From Lingula anatina (Eukaryota > Brachiopoda > Lingulata > Lingulida > Lingulidae): DNA of 64,000 nt. The notes under the pieces are model-generated. The model was not told the DNA's origin and did not search any database. It saw only the letters and a program-made list of their open reading frames with translations. The position numbers and the translations under genes are program-made. Each line of letters begins with the position of its first letter. Position 1 is the first letter of the stretch. Location of the stretch: positions 14,862 through 78,861 of the forward strand of contig NW_019775394.1 of assembly GCF_001039355.2 (NCBI RefSeq). Reading direction: 5' to 3'. This document shows, piece by piece, positions 37,901 to 48,600 of the stretch.

Positions 37901-40212
37901 TAAATGAAAAATAATCACAATAACCTGTAATATTTTGACAGATTTTGTACTTAATAAACACAAATATAAAGCTGTTTAATCTTAAGTTGGTAACAACTAG
38001 CACCCAGATGTGAGCTGTTCTTGAACCTCAAATTACTTTCATTTCTCATTTCCAAGCAACTCGGCTCCTTGTCTGTGGGAAGAGAACAGAGGGTATGGAT
38101 TTGATACCAATGTTAAGTGCAATAAAACTCACTGTGCTGTACACTTAATAAGGAATAACTTGTGAGCTGAATGCCAAATTTATCATACAGAAGCCATAAA
38201 TAACTAATTAGCCTGGCAACTGAAGGTATGTATCTATTCATGGTTTTAACACAGCTGAATTTAACTTTCAGTACATGTAAACATAAGGAAATATATATAT
38301 ATTTATGTATAAACTACTTTACCATTCCTACTACAATTTTAAAAACATATATTCAAGTCTTTGAAAGAACAAGTTTTGTGGAGTACTTGTAAAACATAAA
38401 TTCAACATATATCAAATTTTCATAACATCATTTGTCCTTTTTTCAAACTAATGGTTTTCTAACTTGCATCAGTAAAATATTGATCTTAGGTATTATCTTT
38501 TCCAAATCCATTGCCAATTTTAACAAAGAATTGTGAAAAAGGTTGTTTTTGCTCCTCTCAAATTTCAATCCCATACAATAGCCTTCTGTAATTTTGATGT
38601 TTTCTTATTCAAATTATTTAGCTTTGTGAGATATTATATCTTACAAAGCTTATCAAATCCTCAAATACTACACTTCTGAAATAAATACTTAAAACAAACA
38701 TCTCTAGCACTGTTGTGTATGTATCTATAGGCATTTTGAAAACTTTTGTCAGAGGTCATGATTCCAATTGTTAGTCTCTTTCTCGAAAATCATTCAACTC
38801 ACTGGTAAGGATGAAATAAGCACTAGCAGGTCTCTGTGCATGCATTCTTAAGTAAAGGTCTGCATGTGTGTGTGGGCCTGCATGCATGGCAATACTTAAA
38901 CCTATATACTTTTGGCATCAATGACACCACTCGACAGAGAAGACGTGGAGAGCAGACTGCACAAAAGTTACCTTAGGCTTCCATTAAGCTTTACGTCCAT
39001 CTTGATAATGAAAGGGAGTGTTATAATTCACCTCCCACTTAAAATTGTTCAAATGTGTTGTCAAATGATTTGTGTACACTTTATAATACCTGTAGAAATC
39101 AAGAACAGCCACTGGCCAAAAAAAAAAAGATTCCACACACTTTCTACCTCTCTTTCTACATTGTACATAATTAGTAAACCAATAACTCAAGACAGATAAA
39201 TCAGCTCAAGATTTATCTGTCTTAAGCTAATCTTAAGACAGATAAATCTCTGAAAAAGAAAAGATTTTTAAAAAAATCAGTACCCAGTTTATAAAATCTC
39301 ACCTTCAAATAACTGTGTAAACTGTGAAAACTCAGAAGCTGAGCACCACTGTGTGACATCAGTGAAAGTCCATGCATGCACTGGTTTCACCTCCCAAGAA
39401 TCTAAAACTGGCTGGTCAGTTCTGGCGTTGGTCAAAAGACCAGGAAAAGGATGGCCATTGTCCATCGTCAAGGTTTGACTATCAGGAACATGTATATGAC
39501 TGTGGGTTGGAGTTATAGGAGAAGAAATCATCTGCTTTGTACCAACATAATGGCCTTCATGGGCCTGTCTACAAGTGGGATGTTGACCATGGGACCCGTA
39601 TGGCACATGTCGGGGCAAGTGCTTGCCATTGTGCTCCACATATGCAGAGACTGGTAGGTCATTTTGAAGTTGCCTGGCTTTAGTGTCCAGTTGTACACCC
39701 TGACATTGTTTACAACTCATTTCACTATCATCTGCATTGATATCTTTTATTTCCTGATCTGGTGTGACCCTTTCTTTAAGAAAATTAACACTGTGACCAT
39801 GCTTATGTTTATGTGCATCTTTAAGAATTCTGACATCATTAAATGGTCCACTGTCAAACAATTTAACATTATTACCATGATGCTGTGGACTTGCAAAAGT
39901 GTTTTTAGACAAAACATTCCTTGTTCTTGGTGAAACAGTTTGTGGAATGGCATCATCTATGTCCAAATTTAGATGATATTGACCATAAACTGAAGAGGCT
40001 CTAGGAGACTGAGGAACACCATTTCTACCAGTATGTAGATCAGAAAAGAAGGCGACCTCATTGTCAAAGGAGTCCAGAGTTTCTGACATGTTTGATGTAG
40101 AAGCTGATCCTAGCTCTTTCATGCTGGCACTGTTATCATTGGTGTTGCTTTGTTTCCTAGCTTCTGCCACAGCCGGATGAGGAGCCTTCCTCTTTTTGAT
40201 ACCTGACAGCAT
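25818..40212 (-). CDS. Tandem-SAM, tandem Ras-association domain protein with coiled coil
   Basis: At least 19 exons chain to about 1,020 residues. Order from the N-terminus: a 270-residue Ser/His-rich disordered region. SAM 1 (about 272-345, from WEVKPVHAWTFTDVTQWC through DGKILIQITIEDLVELGV). A basic linker with GRKRSNSAENLSF. SAM 2 (from LPLWTNGDVLKWMDSVGL to KNITGKEITEINADYL). RA 1 (AAVAMRVHEAAPSVDIVRRF, ending YECPLAVQRQW). RA 2 (VICKITGLKPKGKTINVSN and GLFCLLEIDKDTG). Ser-rich and coiled-coil segments (ERVQCLQRE). An acidic C-terminus (EEWC, stop). SAM domains oligomerise and RA domains bind Ras/Rap GTPases, so a cytosolic scaffold downstream of a small GTPase is inferred. I do not recognise an orthologue. 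At least one exon between 31718 and 29409 is missing by phase. Confidence 0.78.
27551..27573. repeat. (ATT)n microsatellite
   Basis: About seven ATT units in an intron of the SAM/RA gene. Confidence 0.85.
29540..30193. other. Repeat-like sequence running into a 357-base assembly gap
   Basis: 29837-30193 is all N. The flanking 29540-29836 (with accaccaccagtcttgtgct and aggtcaagggtcacagtaa) has no coding pattern and looks like a truncated dispersed repeat, which would explain the failed assembly. The gap lies inside the intron where an exon of the SAM/RA gene is missing by phase. Confidence 0.6.
30570..30985. repeat. Tandem repeat, about 158-base period, 2.6 copies
   Basis: The segment cagcataacttctaaaataa and what follows begins at 30584, 30742 and 30901 with moderate divergence. 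The last copy is partial. It sits in an intron of the SAM/RA gene. Confidence 0.8.
31041..31080. repeat. GC-rich (GGCGAC)n tract
   Basis: A 40-base GGC/GAC tract in a strongly AT-rich intron, directly following the 158-base tandem repeat. It may be the tail of the same mobile element. Confidence 0.7.
31155..31515. repeat. Two diverged copies of a dispersed repeat
   Basis: Blocks such as gggatagattgaatctca against gggatagattaaatctca, and agtggtactgatcacaatgt against agcagtactgaccacaatgt, recur about 180 bases apart. A third fragment lies in a FAAH intron at 58610-58720. Confidence 0.6.
31718..34106 (-). CDS. SAM/RA gene exons 9-15 (RA 1, RA 2, Ser-rich linker)
   Basis: Exons: 34106-33972, 33758-33652, 33498-33336, 32778-32646, 32360-32300, 32083-32000, 31816-31718. 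Phases agree throughout. The total from the start to the end of exon 15 is 2,580 nt (860 codons). RA 1 ends with the family-typical ECPL…QRQW. RA 2 follows directly. Exons 13-15 are Ser-rich and then weakly coiled (SKLEMEKLQSLEEE). Confidence 0.8.
31887..31925. repeat. (GT)n microsatellite
   Basis: About 19 GT units in an intron of the SAM/RA gene. A second interrupted TG-rich tract lies at 33247-33300. Confidence 0.9.
34363..40212 (-). CDS. SAM/RA gene exons 1-8 (N-terminal region, SAM 1, SAM 2)
   Basis: Exons from 5' to 3': 40212-39303, 37698-37648, 36708-36608, 36352-36127, 35759-35643, 35201-35151, 34863-34620, 34460-34363. All phases agree. The start ATG at 40212 opens a 910-base exon. 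A ctacag acceptor 10 bases upstream suggests a 5' untranslated exon. SAM 1 spans the exon 1/2/3 junctions. SAM 2 spans exons 5-7. Both SAM domains have an intron at equivalent places: after the first helix (…LFE-G / …VFK-A) and after the xGKxI…L stretch. This suggests they arose by duplication. Confidence 0.82.
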
Positions 40213-42664
40213 TTTCTATCTGTAGTAATGTAAAAATGAAAATCTAATGTAAATCTTTACTTTTCTTGAAAACTCACGATTTTTTAGTTTTGTATTTTTA
40301 TTCTTTCATTATTCATTCATTCTTTATATAGTGACAAAATCTTATCTTCATGAATATTTTACAAAACAAACTTCAGGAACATTTGAAAGTACCGTATATC
40401 GAGTAATGACAGCTGAGATCATTTCTACGGTATTTAAACAAACTAATTTATGCATGCACACGTGCAGAGACATTTATCAAAGTTACTTTATTACTGAATT
40501 TTGAAAACCATTGAAAACCAAAGGTTTACTCTACTTGTGCTTATACTAGTATGTACATGTATACTAAGTTTAGCTAGTATAAGATTGGGGGCATACTCTT
40601 CATGTACCTAAATGTTAATGCACTTAGTACACTGTAGTCGGCTTTGCTTCAGTATAACGCCTGCTTGCCGATGCGATAATTACGTTACATATAATTAATT
40701 AATTAATAATTACGTTACAGGCCGAAATTTGAAATAAAGAAACTGCTAGGCACACTGGAAAATGGAATGCTGCTTGCATTGTTCACTATTTAGTTCAAGT
40801 CATTTAAGTTACTTACAAAAGTTTGACACATCAAGCTATGCTATTTTCAGTGGATATCCCTTAGCCCTGCTTCTAGTTAATATAAGGTGACAAATGCCCT
40901 GTTGTGCAAAACGCTGGCATAATCTGTTGGTAAGTAATTCGAGTAGCATCATCCAAAAATCAAAACAATCTCGTGTGTACATGCGTAAGGACTAACGCAC
41001 GTAAAAAGTTTTCATATCTTTTTAATGCTACAGTAGTGAAAAACTAGTACGCACAATGGCACAAACGGCTGTGCATGTAGTATAGCAGCAGGCACCGCAC
41101 CTCTCATTCCCTGACTTATGGTTTACAGTAACAAATAAGTGACTTTGACACATGACAACGAAGTATATGGTTAAATTTTCGGGAAGGTTACTTGGGCACA
41201 GAGACATTTTGATCTGTTAAAAGCATGTGTGCTGTAGCCTAATCAACCGACTGGTAGGCCTACAGTGTAGGCCTTTATTTAATTCAGGGCATAGGCCTAC
41301 AACCTGCTACCTTACCCACATCCCAACTAAAACACGTTTAATGGCCTAAATTAATCTAAATGGCTTTCCCCAGTTTCTTTTGTGTGAAATAATTATATAG
41401 ACATTAGTGCACTGAATTTACACACAAGGCAAAAATTGTCTTTTTCGTTGTTTCATTCACCACCCAACGCATATCGTTAATCTGCTTTGCAAATTGGTGG
41501 AAGATAATGATATCGGTTTACGATATCACTCGATCTGGACCTTAGGAGCATATTGTCGCAAAAATCGTCATCTTTGACAGTAAGGGTGTGAACTACAATC
41601 TGGTGCCCATGTTTAGGCTACTTATTTATTTATGAAATATGACCCCCTAACTTCGTTGTTCCATCGAAAAAAAGCGTTTTAGCCCTATTGGCATCTTTAC
41701 TGGAAAATCAGAAGAAAGCCTTGAAAAATATAGGCCTACCTTTGCATGAGACTGTACTAAATAGTTATTGGTGTGTTTACAAAAGCGGTGTTCACAGTGT
41801 GCAGATGAAGGAGATCAGTTTGAAATCCAAAATACAATTTTCACATCAGAAATCGATAGTAGATCCTTACTTACAGGCCTAACAGTCTGTTGCACAGCCT
41901 TGCGAATGTACCTTGCTGGTTGCATTCAGCAAGATGTCATGTGGAGTTCGATCGATTCTACGTAGAATTTAAGCTTCACTGCGAATAAGCCCTACGAAGA
42001 TAGTCCGATCGCAGAGATTTTCACTCTCATTAGTATAGATGAAATGTTAACCCCACCTTCCTTCTAATCTCGCATGCAATGTCGACACCCTGAGCTGAAT
42101 TCCACTGCGGGAGTTTCATTTGAAAAGGACGGATACATTGAGAAGTAGCCGATATAACACTTTTTAAAATTAGACCCCATGTTTTAGCTCCGATTTCTCT
42201 AAAAACGAGGCATTGTGTTTTATAATTGGTATTTGATTAAGGAAAATCAGAAGGCTGGCACGAAAACGGCTTACTTCGATCACAATATTGGTGTAGATGG
42301 CCTGACAGTTCTTAGACAACTAAATAAGATTCAGGAGTCGAGTACTTTTTATATTTATAAACATTTAATGTCATCTGTTAGGTAAAAAATTCATACAAAA
42401 ATCATATAAAATTTTACTTTGCTTCTTAATGATATCTATTACTGTCTACATCAGGTACCTCGCGCTAGTGCACAATGAAACAGACTGTATACAAAACGAA
42501 TTTATGATGTGCATTTTAACAGTCCTGTTACTGTTTGCTTCACAAGTTCCTTTCACTTAATTGCAAATTACAGTAAGCAATGCGCGAACTTCTATGATTA
42601 TGTACAACTGGTAAATCTTGTCCGTTATAGCTCTTTCACTTCCTGGCTGGACCGCTTTTGTCCT
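40213..42664. other. Intergenic stretch, no gene seen
   Basis: This is the region upstream of the SAM/RA gene and downstream of the exon-repeat gene; both genes are on the - strand. No exon with supporting splice sites was found. A reverse-strand ATTAAA near 42365 could serve the exon-repeat gene. Confidence 0.5.
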
Positions 42665-42669
42665 CTAGT
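42665..42669 (-). CDS. Exon-repeat gene, terminal exon with immediate stop
   Basis: After a strong acceptor (tctttt then caacag), the exon starts AC TAG. Joined in phase 1 to the …CAT G end shared by most repeat units, it gives Asp-stop. Any unit with that phase can therefore terminate here, so the number of units in the transcript could vary without losing the stop. Confidence 0.55.
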
Positions 42670-45600
42670 CTGTTGAAAAGAAAATAAATACGAAAGTTAA
42701 TTGCAAAACAGAATAACATAAAAAAAGTAATGCAGATTGTGTTTCTTCTTCAAAAAGAGAAAGATCAACATTAAATAGTTATATTCGGAGGGTTGATAAA
42801 GTAAAACGTAGGAATTGTTCATTTGCGATTTGGTTCTGGAATCGTTAACTTATTTTGAATTTGGTGAACTTATCATAAGTGGTGTCTTCTAATAAAAAAA
42901 ATATACAGTTATTTTTCATCGAGTAACCGGATCTTCTTTCCCCTGCAAATGTGACCAAATTTAACCCGTTTGCCCAAATGCTGCATGAAAAGTCATTTCA
43001 TTTCTATCTGCAGCCTATAATACAAATTAGTCTTAATCCGTTCCTGAATTTATAAAAAACCATTATTTCAGCAGAAATTGTAAGTAACGTACCATGACTA
43101 TAGGTCTGGGGGGTCCAGGAGGTCCAAGCGGGCCAGGTGCTTTAGGTCTTCCCAAATCATCCCACTTCCCTCTCCAGGGCCCTCTCCGGGTCTTCTCCCC
43201 CTGTGAGGACGCGATCCACCGGGTCTTCTGCCCCCTGCAAGTGTTAACAAAATTTACCTATGCGCCCGTCATTTCAAGCTGCAGCCGATACAAACAAGTC
43301 TCAATGCGATATTTGATTTACAAAAACCATTATATTATCAGAAACTATGAGGTGCGTACCATGACTAGGTCTGGGCGATCCGGGTGGTCTAGGTCTTTCC
43401 AAATCATCACCACTACCCTCTCCAGGACTCCACCTGGGAGGACGCAATCCACCGGGTCTTCTGCCCCCTGAAAATGTCAACAAATTTTACCCATGTGTCC
43501 GTCATTTCAAGCTGCAGCCGATACAAACAAGTCTAAATGCGATCCTTAATTAATAGCAACCATTAATTAATATAAACATCAGAAATTAAAAGTTACGTAC
43601 CATGAATACGTCTCAGCCGACCAGGAGGTCCAGGTGGTCTAGGTCTTTCCAAATCATCACCACTACCCTCTCCAGGACTCCTCCTAGGAGGACGCAATCC
43701 ACCGGGTCTTCTGCCCCCTGCAATTATTAACAAATTTTACCCTTGTATTTCAAACTGTAGGCGAAAGAAAAGTCTAAATACGATCCTGAGTAAAGGGTAT
43801 TGTAACCCTTTATTATCATACAGATACCGAAAATGAGTTTTTATTTGTATCTAAATATTCATTAATGCATCTATCTTTGTGCTGATTCAAAACATTAAAG
43901 AACCATTGGAGATATAAAATATCGGCGATTACATTTCTCGGTGTAATGTATAAGCATGGACAACTCAAATCTTTGATCGTCAATTTAACGCCTTTCTGTT
44001 TTGAGGCGAGATAACAATCGGTACGGGGCGTAACTTCGTCCTATTACAGGATTTTATTACAATATAGGCAGAGTGTAAAGGCTATAATCCCGTGCCGTAA
44101 TTTTAGTTTAAATTTTTTTGTTATGAATTATGAGCCCCTTATTACAGCTTTTCATTAAACAAGAGCATTATTTTGCTATATCAACGATAAAAACCTATAA
44201 TCTAAGACTTTAAAGAAAAATCGCTGGCAGGGTTTTGAGAGTTCTAAATGGTGTAATTAAATAGTGTAATTAATCCGGTGCTAAAACGGCGCTCGTGGGT
44301 GTTCAGGTAAAAGAGATATTTGAGTAGCCGATTTTTCAGTTTTTACCCCAAAATTGCAGTTATGACGTCACCCGTAGGATAACATTTGTGTTTTGCAAAT
44401 TAAGTCACGTGATGAAGATTCATCAGTTACACAAAAGAATGTATGAAAGGCAGAAAATAGGGAGTTTTGTACGATGGGTAACAATATCCTTAATTAAAAA
44501 CATTTTTTCAACAGAAATAATAAGGTAATTACCATGACTAGGTCTGGGTGGTAAAGGAGGTCCAGGTGGTCTAGGTCTTTCCATATCATCTCCACTGCCC
44601 TCTCCAGGACTCCTATGAACGGATCTTCTCCCCCTTTGAGGACGCAATCTACCGGGTCTTCTGCCCCCTGCAAATGCTAACAAATTTTACACTTAACCCA
44701 TGTGCTGTTCAAACTGCAGCCGATACAAACAAGTAGTCTAAATGCGATTCTCAATTTGAAAAATTTGAAAACCATTATTTCAACAGAAATTATAAGGTAC
44801 GTACCATGACTAGGCCTGTGCGGAACAGGAGGTCCAGGTGGTCTAGGTCTTTCCAAATCATCACCACTACCCTCTACAGGTGATCTAGGGCTTTCCAAAT
44901 CACCACTACCCTGTCCAGGTGATCTAGGGCTTTCCAAATCACCACTACCCTCTACAGGACTCCTCCTAGGAGGATGCAATCCACCGGGTCTTCTGCCCCC
45001 TGCAAATATTAACACATTTTTACCCATGTGTCCGTCATTTCAAACTGGAGGCGAAAGAAACAAGTCTAAATGCGATCCTGAGTTAAGGGTATTGTAACCC
45101 TTTATTATCATCCAAATACCTAAAATGAGTTTTTTTCCTGCATCTTATTATTCAACAATGCATCTATCTACGTGCTGATTTAAAACAATAAAAAAACTTT
45201 GAAGATACATTTCTCGGTGCAATGTATAAGCATAGGAAACTCAAATCTTTAATCGTCATTTAAACACCTTTCTATTTTGAGGTGAGACAGCAATCGGTAA
45301 TTTAGTCACGTAATGAAGATTTGTTTGTTACCCAAGAGAATGTATGAAAGGTAGTAAAGAAGGAGTTTTGTACGAAGGGTAACAATATCCTTAATTAAAA
45401 CCATTATTTCAACAGAAATTGTAAGTAACGTACTATGATTAGGTCTGGGCGGTCCACGAAGCCTCGGCGGTCGAGGTCTTTCCAAATCATCACCACTACC
45501 CTCTCCAAGATTTCTATGAACGGATCTTTTCCCCTTGTGAGGACGCAATCTACCGGGTCTTCTGCCCACTGCAAATGTTAATAAATTATATACTTTACAT

Positions 45601-48600
45601 ATGTGCCCGTCATTTCAAACTGCAGCCGATACAAACAAGTGTACATGCGATCCTGAATTAATTAAAACCATTATTTCAACTGAAATTACAAGGTACGTAC
45701 CATGACTAGGTCTGGGCGGTTCATGAGGTCCAGGTGGTCTAGGTCTTCCCAAACCATCACCACTACCCTCTCCAGGTGATCTAGGGCTTTCCAAATCATC
45801 ACCACTACCCTCTCCAGGTGATCTAGGGCTTTCCAAATCATCACCACTGCCCTCTCCAGGACTCCTATAACCGGACCTTCTCCCCCTGTGAGGACGCAAT
45901 CCACCGGGTCTTCTGCCCCCTGCAAATGATAACACCATGTGCGCAAGTGAATTTCCATGTGCCGCTTTAAAAGAGTTAATTTATATTGTAACCAATACAA
46001 ATAAGTTAAAATGCAATTCTGAAATTAAAAGAACATTTGTGTTACAGAATTGATATGAAACTTACCGTGACTGGGTCTAGTCGGACTAGGTCTAGGTCGT
46101 CCCTCTCCAGTACTCCTATGACTGGGTCTTCTTCCTCTGTGAGGACGCATTCCACCGGGTCTTCTGCTCCCTGCAAATGTTCAAACTTCATCCATAAGAC
46201 CTGTGCCCAAGTGACATAACTTTTGCTGAAAGTCACTTTTAAAGTGGATGTTTTAGCCGCCGATTGATAGATTTTGATGAAACTTTAGGATGGGTCAGAA
46301 AAGGAATAACAGTACAGTGCTAAGATTTTGTACATCCAGGATTGTTTAAAAAACATCCCTCACCATTATGAGTTAGTTTTTTATAAATGGTGAAATTGAC
46401 ACCAAATGCCCTGTATGCAAGGGAATTAACTATTGTTGAAGTTTTGAGAGGTCACTTTTCAAAACCACTGAAATCTGTTTTAAATGTTATATGTGTAAAC
46501 ATAACTTCGAATAAATAAGAAATTTTGCTTCGATAGAACTTATCATGACCGGTTCAAGGTGGAAAATTTGTCCATATGGTCTGTGCTCAATTGAATTAAC
46601 TTTTTCATTTTAAATCGCGAGAGGTTGTTTTCAAAAATTATTTAAATCTCTATGAAATTGACCAAGATATATCTTTGAATAAATAAGAATATTTGCTTCA
46701 ACAGAATCTATCAGTTACTTACCGTGACTAGGTCTAGGTGATTTAGGTCTTGATTCCATTTCATCACCACTGCCCTCTCCAGGACTTCTATGACTGGGTC
46801 TTCTCCTCCTCTGAGGACGCATTCCACCGGGTCTTCTGCTCCCTGCAAATGTTAAAATTTAATTACTTGTGCCCAAGTGACATAATTTCCTTGAAAGTCA
46901 CTTTTGAAGTGGATGTTTTCGCGACCGTTTGTCTCTTCGTCACCAGCTTTTCTCAATAAGGTAAAGATAGATTTTGATGAAACTTACGATAGGTCAAAAA
47001 TGGACTAACAGTACAGTGATTAGATTTTGTACATCCAGGATTGTTTAAAAAAGACCCTTTACCATTATGAGTTAGATTTTGAGAAATGTTGAAATTGAGA
47101 CCAAATGTCCTGTGTGCAAGAGAACAAACTTTTGTTGAAATTTTGAGAGTCACTTTCAATAACCATATTGAAATCTGTCTTAAATGTAATCTGTGTAAAC
47201 ATAACTTTGAATAAATAAATAAAAATTTGCTTCGATAGAATTTAGGAACTTACCATGACCTGTGTAACGAAACTGAGTGTCCGTTTAACTGATAGTCCGC
47301 CCTCCATTTAGTTATACTGGTTAGAGTAGCCTGACCTAAGTGGGCCAAAATATAGGGCGGGGCTAACCGACACGAATGGGAAGCAGACTTCCTACCATGG
47401 GGGACTCTGTCACGTTACAGGGTCTAGGTGGAAAATTTGTCCATATGGCCTGTGCTATCTGTATGAAATTGACATAGAAATAAATAATATTTGCTTCAAC
47501 AGAATCTATCAATAACATACCTTGACTAGGTCTAGGCGATTTAGGTCTTGATTCCATTTCATCACCACTACCCTCTCCAGGACTCCTATGTCCGGGTCTT
47601 CTCCTCCTCTGAGGACGCCTTCTACCAGGTCTTCTGCCGCCTGCAGCATACTCGGGATCGTGGCCTCCTGCTACATGAGCAACGTACAATATACTATACT
47701 AAATTAAAATAAGCCGCTCACGGTCTTCTGACCGAATGAAGCTTGTTAAAGACAAAAATAAGTATCCGTTTAAATGAATGCGTTACTAACCCCATTCTCG
47801 ATCAAACCAAATAGTTATATGAAACATAACTCTTTGATCTAACTGTTTGGCATTTGTTCAAATTACTGTTAACCTGATGCCAATGGTTTTTACTCATGAA
47901 AAGGACCTTCTTTTCGATATTTTTTCACGTTATATTTCATATACCAAATACATGGGTGCAAAATATGTTAAAGTGCGAGAATAATATCCAGGACGTAATT
48001 TACTTCAAGTAGCCCTTGTCATTTTCAAACGTCATTTGCGTAGTGATGCTCGATATGTCCAGGACAGAGACCATTGCCTTTTTGATATACCAGTAGTATA
48101 CTCTAATTAGACAAAAAATTACTTACCCGGAGCTGGCACGGGACTTAAGGGTGGTCTTGGTCTTCCTGGGGGACGGCTAGGTGGGTCATCTTGAAGATGA
48201 GTGATCGATACCAAATCTGCAAAACAAGTCACATACCAGTATATAAGAAGATCGAATATGTGCAAATGAGTTGGACTAACATTTCTTTACGCTCATCAGC
48301 CCGGCTCTGCAGCAACCAAGGTTACGTTAAGTTTACCTTTTTTTTGCATTTTAAAAAATGCACTCTCTTACGTTTTATTTTGCTTCTTTTTCTATAGTGA
48401 ACGCGACGCTTTTCCAGCACAAATTCTGTATTAGTACAATTCATATTTGCAAGCCTATTTTTGGGGATATTTTCCCTGAAGCTGGAAGTTTTGAAGTGCA
48501 TAATCCATTTCCAAAGCAAAGCAACAACATATTAATTACGAAAAGCTATATACTTACCTTTAGGAGTTTTTTTGTTGTCAGACTCGTCATGATCTTCGAT

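Noticed and set aside
43094-43471. A 125-codon + strand ORF rich in Gly/Pro/Ser
   Set aside because: It is the reverse complement of repeat exons 11-12, which have matching splice sites and phase on the - strand.
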